This document shows positions 54,220 through 63,943 of a stretch of 64,000 nt of DNA, one piece after another. The notes beneath the pieces were generated by a model. The model saw nothing but the letters and a program-made list of their open reading frames with translations. It did not search any database and had not been told where the DNA came from. The DNA comes from Lachnospiraceae bacterium (GTDB taxonomy: Bacteria > Bacillota > Clostridia > Lachnospirales > Lachnospiraceae): assembly GCA_022796795.1 (NCBI GenBank), contig JAAWJI010000007.1:1-64000 (forward strand). Direction: 5' to 3'. Made by a program: the position numbers and the translations under genes. Position 1 is the stretch's first letter. The number at the start of each line of letters is the position of its first letter.

Positions 54220-55068
54220 TTATCCTTTCAAACCTGTCGTGGCAATTCCTTCCACGAAATACTTCTGACAGAAGAAGAACAGCACTACTACCGGCAGCAC
54301 CGCCACACAGGACATGGCCATGACATTTTTCCAGACTACCACAGACTCCGCGTCTAAGGACAAGCGCAGCGCCAAAGACACCGTATATTTCGATACGCTA
54401 TTGATATAAATCAAGGAGTTAAAATAGTCATTATAGGTCCACAAAAACTGCAGGAGCCCCGCGGAGAACAGCGCTGGCTTTAAAAGCGGCAGCAAAATGT
54501 GGGTAAACGTCTTGAATGTGCCGCAGCCGTCAATATACGCCGATTCATCCAAATCCCGGGGAAGACCGCGTAGGAACTGGATCAGCATATAGGTAAAGAA
54601 GGGATAGCAGGCAAAGATCGCCATGAGATAAAAGGGCCAATAGCTGTCCAGTACCTTTAAGGTACGGAAAATAGAATATCTCGGGATAATCAAAATCGCG
54701 TTGGGCAGCATCAGGGTAGAAAGCAGCAGCATAAACATCAGCTTTTTCCCCTTAAAATCAAAGCGCGCAAACCCATAGGCTGTCAAAGCGCTGGATACCA
54801 CCGTTAAAATGGTGGTGGGCATTACCAGCAAAAAAGAATTCAGGAAAAACCGGGTATAGGTGTTGCCTCCAAAGCCTTTCCAGCCATTCACGTATGCCTC
54901 CCAGCTAAAGGACTCTGGTAAAAGTCCAATAGAACCGTAAATCTCCTGATTGGATTTAAAGCTTGCAAAAAACATCCAGATCAGCGGATAGATCATAACA
55001 AGCCCTATGATAATCAGCACTGCGTACATCAATATTTCGTTTACTCTGTTTTTTTGCTTTTTACTCAT
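54220..55068 (-). CDS. sugar ABC transporter permease (MalG type)
   Basis: This 282 aa protein has six helices. The coupling loop is RDLDESAYIDGCGTFKTFTHILLPL, matching the EAA motif of MalG-like permeases. It pairs with the MalF-type permease upstream. No dedicated ATPase gene is nearby; such importers in Firmicutes usually share MsmK-type ATPase encoded elsewhere. Confidence 0.9.
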   Translation of the reverse strand: MSKKQKNRVNEILMYAVLIIIGLVMIYPLIWMFFASFKSNQEIYGSIGLLPESFSWEAYVNGWKGFGGNTYTRFFLNSFLLVMPTTILTVVSSALTAYGFARFDFKGKKLMFMLLLSTLMLPNAILIIPRYSIFRTLKVLDSYWPFYLMAIFACYPFFTYMLIQFLRGLPRDLDESAYIDGCGTFKTFTHILLPLLKPALFSAGLLQFLWTYNDYFNSLIYINSVSKYTVSLALRLSLDAESVVVWKNVMAMSCVAVLPVVVLFFFCQKYFVEGIATTGLKG

Positions 55069-55083
55069 TTCCTTCCCCTTCCT

Positions 55084-55980
55084 TTATGATTCATCCCCAT
55101 AAAATACCCAGAACTTAGAGGATGCAAACAACACCAGCGTAAAGCCTACTACCAGCAAAAAGATGATCCAGGAGGTAGCGCTGGCATAACCCATTTTATT
55201 ATACAAAAATCCGTCATTGTATAGCTTAAGCCCCAGCATATAAGTGGATTTCACAGGACCGCCGTCTGTGATAACAAAGGCAGAGGTGAAATTTTGCAGC
55301 GCGTTTACGGTCTGCATAATAATACAGAAGAAAATAATGGGCGAAATCTGGGGGATGGTCACACTGAAAAAGCTTCGCACCCGCCCGGCTCCGTCAATCC
55401 TTGCCGCCTCATAGAGAGAGGCCGGAACCTGTTTCAGCGCTGCCAGGAACATAACCATAGAGGATCCAAACTGCCATACCTCCAAAGAGCTTAAGGTGGG
55501 AAGAGCCGTCTTGGTATTTCCAAAGAAGGAAATGGTCTCAATGCCCGCCAGATTCAAAATTGCATTGACCAGGCCATTATCCATAAACATAACCTTCCAG
55601 AGAATGGCTACGGCAATGCTTCCGCCAAATAAGGAGGGCAGATAATACAGCGTCCGCATAACGCCGATTCCTTTTCTGCTTTTGTTCAGCAGCATAGCAA
55701 TAAACAGAGACATAATAATTTTACAAGGAACTGTATACAGGGTATACTTGATCGTAGCTCCCAAAGATTTGACAAACTCTTTATCTTTGGTAAACAGCCT
55801 GATGTAATTATCGACTCCGATGAAAACCGGATCGGAAAGACCCGTATAATTACATAAAGAATAATAAATGGAAACTACAAAGGGATATAATTGGAGCACC
55901 AGCATACCAATGATCCAAGGCGCCAGGTACAGGTAAGCCTGGCGATTTCGTCTCGTATTGATGGATGTTTTCATAACCAT
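55084..55980 (-). CDS. sugar ABC transporter permease (MalF type)
   Basis: This 298 aa protein has six helices and the EAA-type loop SLYEAARIDGAGRVRSFFSVTIP. The start is ATG 55980 with AAAGGAA upstream; the in-frame ATG at 55974 is a less likely choice. It forms the channel with the MalG-type partner downstream, which starts 15 bases after its stop. A strong hairpin lies between it and the SBP gene. Confidence 0.9.
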   Translation of the reverse strand: MVMKTSINTRRNRQAYLYLAPWIIGMLVLQLYPFVVSIYYSLCNYTGLSDPVFIGVDNYIRLFTKDKEFVKSLGATIKYTLYTVPCKIIMSLFIAMLLNKSRKGIGVMRTLYYLPSLFGGSIAVAILWKVMFMDNGLVNAILNLAGIETISFFGNTKTALPTLSSLEVWQFGSSMVMFLAALKQVPASLYEAARIDGAGRVRSFFSVTIPQISPIIFFCIIMQTVNALQNFTSAFVITDGGPVKSTYMLGLKLYNDGFLYNKMGYASATSWIIFLLVVGFTLVLFASSKFWVFYGDES

Positions 55981-55995
55981 TTACGTTCCTTTCTT

Positions 55996-56035
55996 AAAAA
56001 ATGGGATAACCCCACCATTGGAGTTATCCCATTTT
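55996..56035 (-). terminator. attenuating terminator between SBP and permease genes
   Basis: A perfect 13-bp stem (55998-56010 with 56023-56035) is followed on the minus strand by a T-run. Partial termination here would give more SBP than permease, a common setup in sugar ABC operons. Confidence 0.85.
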
Positions 56036-56052
56036 GGCTTTTTTCATGGCTT

Positions 56053-57405
56053 TTACTTATTCATTTCAATATAATCAGTCAACAGAGCTACTACCTCGGC
56101 TGCTGCTTCTGCAGGCTCCATCTCGCCATAGGAAACATTGTCATAAGCATCATTCAGGATCGCCGTCACCTCAGAGCTTGTGGTTTTTCCGCCGTCAGAA
56201 ACGCCATTGTACTGCATACTGGTCTCTACGCTCTGTTTGGTCAGGGCGTTCAGCGTACCGCTCTCCTCGCAGATAGCCTGGGCCTTTGCCGTAGGCGGCA
56301 CGGAACGCACAGTTCCCAGAATCTTGGCCGCCTCATCGCTGTTGTAGAAATAATCCAGGAACATAGCCGCCTCTTCCGGATGCTTTGTCTTCGCATACAT
56401 TCCAATATACTGGGGACAATCGTTGAACCAGCCGTCACTGACTGCGTCCGCCATAATAGGCATATTTCCGGCAATATACTCTACCGTGTCATTGGCTGCG
56501 GAAAGTACGTCTACCGCAGATGTATATCCCAGAGAGCACACATATTTCCCTGCGATCCAGTTGGGATCCTCCTGATCCTGATCCCCAAAGGGCGCCTTAT
56601 AGGAAGCTGGCGCGCACACCTTATTGTCATACAGGGACTTAATGAAAGTAAAGCACTCTGTAAACTGCTCCTCGGTCATATTCAGATTCAGATCATCGTC
56701 AATAATCGGTTTTGCATTCATCTGACGACACCAGGTCCGAATGATAAATGCTGTGGCATAAGATGTATTTGCAGAAATCAGATAGCACTCCGGATCATAC
56801 TCCTGCACCTGTTTTCCCCAGTCAAGGAGTTGATTCCAGTCATACTGCTGGGTAAAATCAATACCAATTTCATCAGCCAATGTCTTATTTACAATAATAG
56901 CGCTGCCAGCCTGACCTGTGGGAATCGCATACTGGCTGCCGGAACCAAACTGTCCATTCTGGATCAGGAAATTCTCGTCAAAGTTGGACCAGTCAATACT
57001 GGTTTCAGACAAGTTATATAACACTCCATTTTTATAGTATTCCGGCCCAAGTCCTGTCTCGATCTGAAAAATATCCGGCGCTGTTTCGGACGCAAATTCC
57101 GTGGTTTTCTTCTCGGAATATCCGTCGTAGGAGCTATACTCCGCCTCAATATGTATATTGGGATGCTCCTTTTCAAAGGCCTCGATGACCGCCAGGGTAG
57201 CTTCATGACGGGCATCGCCGCCCCACCAGGCAAAACGCAGAGTCACATCTTCGCCGGAATCGCTGGTCTTCTCTCCTGCAGACGCCGTCTGGGACTCTCC
57301 ACTATTGCCAGTGCTTCCGCTTCCTCCATTGCCGCCGCAGCCAGTCAGCACAGAAACTACCATAGCACCGCACAAAGCCAATGATAGTACTTGTTTCATT
57401 TTCAT
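56053..57405 (-). CDS. sugar ABC transporter extracellular binding lipoprotein
   Basis: ATG 57405 (GGAGG upstream) is chosen; a GTG lies one codon earlier. The 450 aa protein has a lipobox with Cys23 (VLTGC), a Gly/Ser linker and a family 1 solute-binding domain (LRFAWWGGDARHEATLAVIEAFEKE, then DIFQIETGLGPEYY and SLGYTSAVDVL). It should bind the oligosaccharide taken up by the MalF/MalG pair, probably xylo- or arabino-oligosaccharides because the operon ends with GH43. Confidence 0.9.
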   Translation of the reverse strand: MKMKQVLSLALCGAMVVSVLTGCGGNGGSGSTGNSGESQTASAGEKTSDSGEDVTLRFAWWGGDARHEATLAVIEAFEKEHPNIHIEAEYSSYDGYSEKKTTEFASETAPDIFQIETGLGPEYYKNGVLYNLSETSIDWSNFDENFLIQNGQFGSGSQYAIPTGQAGSAIIVNKTLADEIGIDFTQQYDWNQLLDWGKQVQEYDPECYLISANTSYATAFIIRTWCRQMNAKPIIDDDLNLNMTEEQFTECFTFIKSLYDNKVCAPASYKAPFGDQDQEDPNWIAGKYVCSLGYTSAVDVLSAANDTVEYIAGNMPIMADAVSDGWFNDCPQYIGMYAKTKHPEEAAMFLDYFYNSDEAAKILGTVRSVPPTAKAQAICEESGTLNALTKQSVETSMQYNGVSDGGKTTSSEVTAILNDAYDNVSYGEMEPAEAAAEVVALLTDYIEMNK

Positions 57406-57532
57406 CACTTTTTACCTCCCTGTTTTTATAAAAAAAGTGTAACATCTCCAGAAATAAATGAAAAGAACCAGCCGTTAAGATAAATCCTCATCTTTTACGC
57501 TGATCCTTTTTTAGGTTTCATTTTTTACGATT

Positions 57533-59332
57533 TTACACCTGTTCTGTCTCTGCAGACGGCAGAACCCGGGGAATCCGAAAACAGATTATGGTACCCTGGC
57601 CCTTTCTGCTCTGAATAGCCAAACGGCTTTGTTCCCCATAATGAAGAATCAAACGCCGATTCAGATTCGTCAATCCAATATTCCTGGATTTTTTGTTGTT
57701 GATTTTGGCATACAGCTCCTCCACCTCTTTTTTGTCCATGCCCCTGCCATTATCAATCACAGCTATGGAGATCCAATCTCCCCGGTCAAACGCCTTGATC
57801 TTAATTATGATATGCTCATTCTCCGCCCGCACTCCATGGGCAAAACTGTTCTCCACCATAGGCTGAAATAAAAGCCGGAACACCATACAGGGCAGCACTG
57901 TATCGTCAATCTCAAAATAAGTAATCCCTTTGTTATGAAACCGAAATTCCTGAATTTCCAAATAAGCTTTTAAGTAGTCTATTTCCTCTTTCAGACTTAC
58001 CGTTTCCATGGGGTAAGAAAGGGCGTACTTTACTACCCGGGACAGCTGCTGTATCATATAATGGGGCGTAGAATCAATCCCACTATTCCGGATAATTTCA
58101 AAATCCATAGTCTGTAAGGTATTGAAAATAAAATGGGGATTGATTTGCAGCTGCAATGCCATCATTTCCGTAATTTCATTGAGGTGCTGCTTTTCCATCA
58201 ATTCCACCCGCATCTGGCTGTTTTTCAAATATAAATAAATAATATTGTTCAGGATCATCCCATATTCATCTTGCTCCTTCACCTGTACCTGGCGGATTTC
58301 CTCTCCACGCTCTGCCGCAGAAAACACATTGACGCACTCCTCAATGTAATAGAAGGAGCGCTTTGTATAGAGAAAGGCCAGCCACAGAACCAGCATGATA
58401 TTAAGTACAAGCACCAGCCCTGCGATCCAGGCATAAAAGCGCAAGCTTGATATTAAATCGCTGACAGGAATGGCTGATACCTGATACATATCAAAGAAAT
58501 CCGAATGCTGCATATAAAGAAAATACTGCTGGTCGCCCAGCTTCTTCCAGGTCTGATTGATTCTTTCAAAATTGCCGCTTTCCAGATATAGGTCGATCTC
58601 AGGATAAAAGATATCCTTTAGCTCTGACTCTCCCATTTCCATAAAAGAAGAATCCGTAGCATAGAGCAATTCTCCCTGGCGATTCAGCAGCATAACCTGC
58701 TGTTTCTGAGAACGCAGCAAATTGCGGAGCATTTTTCCATATTTTTCCTTGTCCACATTAATTACGATCACGCCATCCAGATATGTGGCCCGATAATAAA
58801 TGGTTAGCACTTCCACCGGCTCATCATACTTGTAGCGCTGCAGCCACCGGCGGCTGGTTAGCACCTTTTCTCCCTGATCCATGGACTGATATTCCTCTAT
58901 CCATTCCATGTCATAATAGGTATGTATGGAGCTCAACTGTCCCGTGGAGGTCAGAAACTGATCCATACCATCCAAACACAGATAAATGGAATGAATGTAC
59001 AAATAAGAAGATTTATAGCTGGCAAAAAAATTCTTTAACACACTGAAAAAAAGCAAATCCTTCTGATCCATATCTGTATCTGCCAACAGCCGTTTCAAGG
59101 AAAGTGAATAAGATGGATTGCTCATAAGCACATCCACCTGATAACCGGTGCTGAACAGAGACGCCTCCAGACTTTCCTCGATAATATCCAGTGTCACCGG
59201 CCCCCGCTCCTCCATAGCCTTCTGCTGGGATACCAGCAAAAAAGCGCCGATTACTGCAAACAAAAGCAGGTTGGGGATAATCATAATCATAAAAAAAGAG
59301 CGCACCCGTCTCAGAAAAAATTTCTTAAGCAT
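57533..59332 (-). CDS. YesM-type sensor histidine kinase
   Basis: This 599 aa protein has an N-terminal transmembrane helix (MIPNLLLFAVIGAFLLVSQ), an extracytoplasmic sensor domain to about residue 290, a second helix and a HAMP-like region. The histidine phosphorylation region is LQLQINPHFIFNTLQ and the ATPase domain has MVENSFAHG and NGRGMDKKEV. It pairs with the YesN-type regulator just upstream and controls the ABC/GH43 operon next door. Ligand unknown. Confidence 0.9.
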   Translation of the reverse strand: MLKKFFLRRVRSFFMIMIIPNLLLFAVIGAFLLVSQQKAMEERGPVTLDIIEESLEASLFSTGYQVDVLMSNPSYSLSLKRLLADTDMDQKDLLFFSVLKNFFASYKSSYLYIHSIYLCLDGMDQFLTSTGQLSSIHTYYDMEWIEEYQSMDQGEKVLTSRRWLQRYKYDEPVEVLTIYYRATYLDGVIVINVDKEKYGKMLRNLLRSQKQQVMLLNRQGELLYATDSSFMEMGESELKDIFYPEIDLYLESGNFERINQTWKKLGDQQYFLYMQHSDFFDMYQVSAIPVSDLISSLRFYAWIAGLVLVLNIMLVLWLAFLYTKRSFYYIEECVNVFSAAERGEEIRQVQVKEQDEYGMILNNIIYLYLKNSQMRVELMEKQHLNEITEMMALQLQINPHFIFNTLQTMDFEIIRNSGIDSTPHYMIQQLSRVVKYALSYPMETVSLKEEIDYLKAYLEIQEFRFHNKGITYFEIDDTVLPCMVFRLLFQPMVENSFAHGVRAENEHIIIKIKAFDRGDWISIAVIDNGRGMDKKEVEELYAKINNKKSRNIGLTNLNRRLILHYGEQSRLAIQSRKGQGTIICFRIPRVLPSAETEQV

Positions 59333-59338
59333 CCTGGC

Positions 59339-60073
59339 CTATTCCTTTCCCCGAATCCCATTCCGATACTCCCGGGGACTTACATGATGGTATGATTTAA
59401 AGGCCCGGGCAAAATTTTTAGGGTTATCATACCCTACATAATAGGCAATCTCATAACTTTTGTACTCCGGATTTCGCAATAGCTCGCCCGCTTTTTCCAT
59501 ACGGATCTTGTTCAAGCTTTCCCAAAAGCCAATGCCGGACTTCTCTTTATATATTTTAGACAGATAGTTCGGACTTAACCCAACCGTTTCCGCTGCTCCG
59601 GTTAAATTTCCCCTCCGATAATTTTCCTGCAGATATTCATCCACACGGCTTATGATCTCCTCATAGTAGGATAACGGCTTTTCCTCCTCCACTGCCATCC
59701 TGCTATCCAGCGTCTCCTTGATATTCTCAAAACAAACCAGCAGATCCTCATAATTAATGGGTTTTAAAAGGTAATCCATAATCTCCAGTTTAATGGCAGA
59801 ACGCATATACTCATAATCATGATAGCTGCTGAACAGCACAACGATCAGGTCCGGATATTTCTTTAACTGCTCTGTCAGCTCCAGTCCATCCATATCCGGC
59901 ATAGAAATATCCGTCATCACCACATCCGCCCGCTCCTGTTCCAGATATTTCAGCGCCGCACGGGCGCTTGTAAAACGTGCTGCTACCTGGAAACCAATAT
60001 TATGCCAAGGAAATATCTCCGCAATCCCATCCAGGATCTTTACTTCATCATCCACGATTACCAGACGGTACAT
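59339..60073 (-). CDS. YesN-type response regulator (REC + AraC HTH)
   Basis: ATG 60073 (AGGGGGG upstream) is preferred over the frame at 60106. The 244 aa protein has a receiver domain with Asp55 (MTDISMPDMDG) and the Lys of LLKPINYED, and a C-terminal AraC HTH (LTGAAETVGLSPNYLSKIYKEKSG, then SYEIAYYVGYDNPKNFARAFKSYHHVSPREYR). It is transcribed with the kinase after six bases. It likely activates the ABC/GH43 operon. Confidence 0.9.
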   Translation of the reverse strand: MYRLVIVDDEVKILDGIAEIFPWHNIGFQVAARFTSARAALKYLEQERADVVMTDISMPDMDGLELTEQLKKYPDLIVVLFSSYHDYEYMRSAIKLEIMDYLLKPINYEDLLVCFENIKETLDSRMAVEEEKPLSYYEEIISRVDEYLQENYRRGNLTGAAETVGLSPNYLSKIYKEKSGIGFWESLNKIRMEKAGELLRNPEYKSYEIAYYVGYDNPKNFARAFKSYHHVSPREYRNGIRGKE

Positions 60074-60277
60074 CTTTCCTACCCCCCTTCCTAACAGCCA
60101 ATCCATACGCTTCCCCCAACATACTCCGTTTTGCCGGATATTGTCCTTAGTATAACGAAATTTCCTGGAAAATACAATAAGATGCTATGGGACGGGAATA
60201 CCCCTGCTACTCCAACGAAAGCTGCCGCAAGTCTATCCGTGTACATCTGAGCTTCCGCAACCTTTAACCCTCCCCTA

Positions 60278-61036
60278 TTAATCGCAAGTAGCTCCTCCAT
60301 CAACCGGAAGGGCCACGCCATTAATATATCCAGCCTCCTCTGATGCCAGATACAAAATTGCATTGGCCACATCCTCTACCTTGCACAGACGGCCCAAGGG
60401 AACCTCGCCTACACGCTCAGCCGCAAACTGCGGATCCTTTAAGCGCTCAGTGGTCAGAGGCGTTTCCACTGTGGCAGGACAGATTTCGTTGCAGCGGATA
60501 TTGTCCTTTCCATAACGGGAGGCAATGGCCTTGGTCAGCAGCGTAACTGCTCCCTTTGAGGCGGTATAGGCCTCGGTGGTGTACCTATGTCCCACAAGGC
60601 CGCACTGGGAGGACGTATTAATAATGGCTCCGCCGCCCTGCCTGCGCATATGGGGAATCACATATTTCATTCCCAGAAACACGCCTCCGATATTTACCTC
60701 CATCATCTTCATCCACTCTTCCATACTCATCTCTTCCACGGCCTTGCGGATATTGATTCCGGCATTATTCACCAGCACATCAATTCTGCCTTCCTTTTCC
60801 AGAACATCTGCCACAACGGCAGCCCAGTCTGTCTCCTTGGTTCCATCCATTGCCTCATAGTAGGCTTTTCCGCCTTCCGCCTCAATTTCTAAAATCAACT
60901 TTTTGGCAGCTTCCTCTGCTACCGGCAAATCCAAAATAAAAATGACAGCGCCATTTTTAGCCAGCAGCCTTGCCATGGCAGAGCCCAATCCGCCGGCTCC
61001 TCCGGTTATGAGAATCGTCTTATCTTTTACATTCAT
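60278..61036 (-). CDS. SDR family NAD(P)-dependent oxidoreductase
   Basis: ATG 61036 (GGAGG upstream) is preferred; the frame to 61114 is rejected. The 252 aa protein has a canonical SDR set: TGGAGGLGSAM, NNAG (VNNAGINI), Ser in TSSQCGL, and Tyr and Lys in YTASK. It is similar to gluconate-5-dehydrogenase or 3-oxoacyl reductase types. It lies after a GarR-like reductase and a transketolase and before YesMN. A sugar or polyol dehydrogenase is likely. Confidence 0.87.
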   Translation of the reverse strand: MNVKDKTILITGGAGGLGSAMARLLAKNGAVIFILDLPVAEEAAKKLILEIEAEGGKAYYEAMDGTKETDWAAVVADVLEKEGRIDVLVNNAGINIRKAVEEMSMEEWMKMMEVNIGGVFLGMKYVIPHMRRQGGGAIINTSSQCGLVGHRYTTEAYTASKGAVTLLTKAIASRYGKDNIRCNEICPATVETPLTTERLKDPQFAAERVGEVPLGRLCKVEDVANAILYLASEEAGYINGVALPVDGGATCD

Positions 61037-61162
61037 ACCTGTTGCCCTCCGTCTTGTTTCCCTTTTTCTTAAAAAGCAAGCCGCTTTGAAATATCCCAGA
61101 GCGGCTTCCTTCATTATTTTCTATCATTCACTTGTTCTTCCTGCTATGCCTGTGGTTCCAGC

Positions 61163-62047
61163 TTATGCGCGGATCTTTGTGTCGGCAATCTTTTCATAGT
61201 ATTTCGCGATTGCGCTGTGGTCGCTCTGACCCTCGCCCATGTTATGCAGCATCTGCAGCATTTCCTGTACAGAAGCTGTCAGAGGCAGGGGAGCTCCTAC
61301 TCCGTGTCCTGTCTCCAGAGCATTGTTCAGGTCCTTAATATGCAAGTCAATCTTAAATCCAGGATTAAAATTACCGGCAGTAATCATGGGAACCTTTGCA
61401 TTCATAACCGTGGAGCCTGCCAGACCACCCTTGATCGCGTCAAATACACGGACAGGATCCACTCCAGCCTTGGTGCTCAGCATAAATGCCTCGCATACGG
61501 CCGCAATATTCACGGCTACGATTACCTGGTTGGCCAGCTTCGTGGTGTTGCCTGCGCCAATATCGCCGCAGTATACCACAGATGCTCCCATAACGCCCAG
61601 GATCTCTTTTACCTGATTAAATACAGCCTCATCGCCGCCAACCATAATAGACAAAGTCCCATCAATAGCCTTGGGCTCTCCACCAGATACAGGAGCGTCA
61701 ATCATCTTTACACCCTTCTCTGCACAAGCCTTGCAAACCTCCTGAGAAGCCAGAGGAGCGATGGAGCTCATATCCACCAGAATGGTCCCCTCTCCAGCGC
61801 CTTCCAGAACACCGTTTGCACCGCAAACCACAGTTTTTACATGGGGGCTGTTGGGCAGCATGGTGATAATCAGCTTACATTCTTCAGCAATGGCCTTAGA
61901 GGAAGCGCCAGCTTTTGCACCATCTGCAACTACGGCGTCTACATTTTCCTGAATTACATCATACGCCACAACCTCATGGCCCGCCTTCAGCAGATTGCGT
62001 ACCATAGGCTTTCCCATGATTCCCAGTCCAATAAATCCAATTTTCAT
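61163..62047 (-). CDS. GarR-type 2-hydroxy-3-oxopropionate (tartronate semialdehyde) reductase family
   Basis: ATG 62047 (AAGGAGG upstream) is chosen over the longer frame. The 294 aa beta-hydroxyacid dehydrogenase has GFIGLGIMGKPMVRNLLKAG, DAPVSGGEPKAIDGTL and the catalytic Lys in NTTKLANQ, all of the GarR/3-hydroxyisobutyrate dehydrogenase type. It reduces tartronate semialdehyde to glycerate in known cases; its substrate here is not proven. Neighbours are a transketolase and an SDR. Confidence 0.85.
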   Translation of the reverse strand: MKIGFIGLGIMGKPMVRNLLKAGHEVVAYDVIQENVDAVVADGAKAGASSKAIAEECKLIITMLPNSPHVKTVVCGANGVLEGAGEGTILVDMSSIAPLASQEVCKACAEKGVKMIDAPVSGGEPKAIDGTLSIMVGGDEAVFNQVKEILGVMGASVVYCGDIGAGNTTKLANQVIVAVNIAAVCEAFMLSTKAGVDPVRVFDAIKGGLAGSTVMNAKVPMITAGNFNPGFKIDLHIKDLNNALETGHGVGAPLPLTASVQEMLQMLHNMGEGQSDHSAIAKYYEKIADTKIRA

Positions 62048-62159
62048 TTGTTTTTTCCTCCTTAATATTATTGGCAGTGTCAAGAGCTGCCTTATTTTTT
62101 GTTGTTAAAGCCTTGATTTTTGAGAGCTTGCAAACAGTGGGCCTTTGATACAGGCGCTG

Positions 62160-63095
62160 TCAGCAATTCCCCGCTATTTTTTCGACGGCCTTTACAATAT
62201 TTTCCACGGTTAATCCCTGATACTCCAAAAGCTCTTTGTAATTGTGTCCGCTACAGCCAAATGTATCCTTAGCGCCCACGAACTCTATAGGCTTGCAGGA
62301 CTTGCAGATGGCTTCCGCGATGGCAGATCCCAGTCCACCCATCACATTGTGTTCCTCAACAGTTACCACACCCTTGCAACCCTCTACCAGCTTATTTACC
62401 GCCTCTGTATTCATAGGCTTAATGGTTGCCTGATTTACAACCTTAACGCTAACCTTGCCCTCCAGAGCCTTTGCAGCCTCCAAAGCCATGCCTACCATAA
62501 TGCCGCAGGCAAATACAACCACATCTGTTCCCTCTTTCATAACAGACGGCTGGCCAATCACAAATTTTCTGCCTTCCTCGGTTACGTTCTCATAGTCATT
62601 GCGGTTTAAGCGCATGTAAACAGGTCCCGCATAGTCGATAATCGCCTTCGTAGCCTCTACGGTCTCATTGGCATCAGCCGGACAGATTACGGTCATATTG
62701 GGAACTGCACGGAAAACAGCCATATCTTCTACGCACTGGTGGGTGGCGCCGTCGCCGAAATCGGAAAATCCCGAGGAGGATCCTATCACTTTTACGTTCA
62801 GCTTGCCAATGGCAATCGTCTGACGGATCTGGTCAAAGGCGCGTCCGCCTGCGAACACAGCAAAGGAGTTTGTGAGGGGAATCAGTCCGGTCTGTGCCAG
62901 ACCAGCTGCCATAGAAGTCATGTTAGCCTCTGCAATGCCGCACTCAAAATGACGTTCCGGATACTCTGCCTCAAAAAGCTTTCCCATAGTGGAACCGCCC
63001 AGGTCAGCATCCAATACTACGATTTTCTTATTCTCTTTTCCTAGCTCAACCAGGGTTGTGCCATATGCGGTTCTCTGATTTGTAAAACGACTCAT
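62160..63095 (-). CDS. transketolase, C-terminal subunit (copy 3)
   Basis: This 311 aa protein has the catalytic Glu in CGIAEANM, GATHQCVED and the C-terminal FGCSGHNYKELLEYQGL. It closely follows copy 1 in these motifs, but GCSG replaces GESG. It partners the N-terminal subunit 20 bases upstream. It belongs to the YesMN/GH43 region. Confidence 0.9.
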   Translation of the reverse strand: MSRFTNQRTAYGTTLVELGKENKKIVVLDADLGGSTMGKLFEAEYPERHFECGIAEANMTSMAAGLAQTGLIPLTNSFAVFAGGRAFDQIRQTIAIGKLNVKVIGSSSGFSDFGDGATHQCVEDMAVFRAVPNMTVICPADANETVEATKAIIDYAGPVYMRLNRNDYENVTEEGRKFVIGQPSVMKEGTDVVVFACGIMVGMALEAAKALEGKVSVKVVNQATIKPMNTEAVNKLVEGCKGVVTVEEHNVMGGLGSAIAEAICKSCKPIEFVGAKDTFGCSGHNYKELLEYQGLTVENIVKAVEKIAGNC

Positions 63096-63115
63096 TGTCT
63101 CTTTCCCTCCTGCTC

Positions 63116-63943
63116 TTATTTGGATAGTTCTTCTAATGCCTGCTTGTAGGTTTCCTCTGTCAATGTTCCATTGTGGTATCCTACCACATTCTCCGCAAAG
63201 CTTACGCCCTTACCCTTGACGGTATTGGCCACAATCACTGTGGGCACGCCCTTTACGGTATCCGCCTCGTCCAGAGCAGTCAGAATTTCTTCCATATTGT
63301 GTCCGTCAATCTCAATCACATTCCATCCAAATCCCTTCCACTTGGGAATCAGCGGCAGTGTGTTGAATCGGTCCTCAATACGTCCGTTGGCCTGCAGCTT
63401 GTTATGGTCTACGATAGCCACCAGATGATCCGCCTTGAAGTTCACAGCAGCCATGGCCGCCTCCCAGATCTGCCCTTCAGCGATCTCTCCATCGCCGCAA
63501 AGCACATAGGTCTTTGCATGGATGCCCTGAAGCTTCTGTCCCAATGCCATGCCAAGGCCAATGGAAAGTCCCTGTCCCAGAGAGCCTGTACCAGCCTCAA
63601 TACCCGGGGTTTTGATTACATCCGGATGTCCCTGGAGATGGAAGCCGATTTCCTTGGTGTGCTGCAGATCCTCTACCGGAAAGTAGCCGGCCTCAGCCAA
63701 GGCTGCGTACTGAAGAATCGCTACATGTCCTTTGCTCAGCAAAAGGCGGTCCCTGTCTTCCATCTTGGGATTTTTAGGGTCATGCCTCATCTTGTAAAAA
63801 TACAGCGCAGTGATTATATCTGCCGCAGAGCAGGAGCCCCCCACATGTCCGGCCACACCTACGCCGATACTGATGATAACATCCTTTCTTAATTGCTGCG
63901 CTTTTGCCGTCAGATTATCCAATAGCTCTTTCCGGTACCCCAT
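63116..63943 (-). CDS. transketolase, N-terminal subunit (copy 3)
   Basis: This 275 aa protein has SKGHVAILQYAALAEAG, SLGQGLSIGLG and the thiamine diphosphate motif GDGEIAEG...VDHNK. The AGTGSLGQG stretch is canonical. The start ATG 63943 has GAGGAGG upstream. It may be the first gene of the operon, as only 57 bases of the window remain upstream. The operon continues with the C-terminal subunit, the GarR-like reductase and the SDR. Confidence 0.9.
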   Translation of the reverse strand: MGYRKELLDNLTAKAQQLRKDVIISIGVGVAGHVGGSCSAADIITALYFYKMRHDPKNPKMEDRDRLLLSKGHVAILQYAALAEAGYFPVEDLQHTKEIGFHLQGHPDVIKTPGIEAGTGSLGQGLSIGLGMALGQKLQGIHAKTYVLCGDGEIAEGQIWEAAMAAVNFKADHLVAIVDHNKLQANGRIEDRFNTLPLIPKWKGFGWNVIEIDGHNMEEILTALDEADTVKGVPTVIVANTVKGKGVSFAENVVGYHNGTLTEETYKQALEELSK

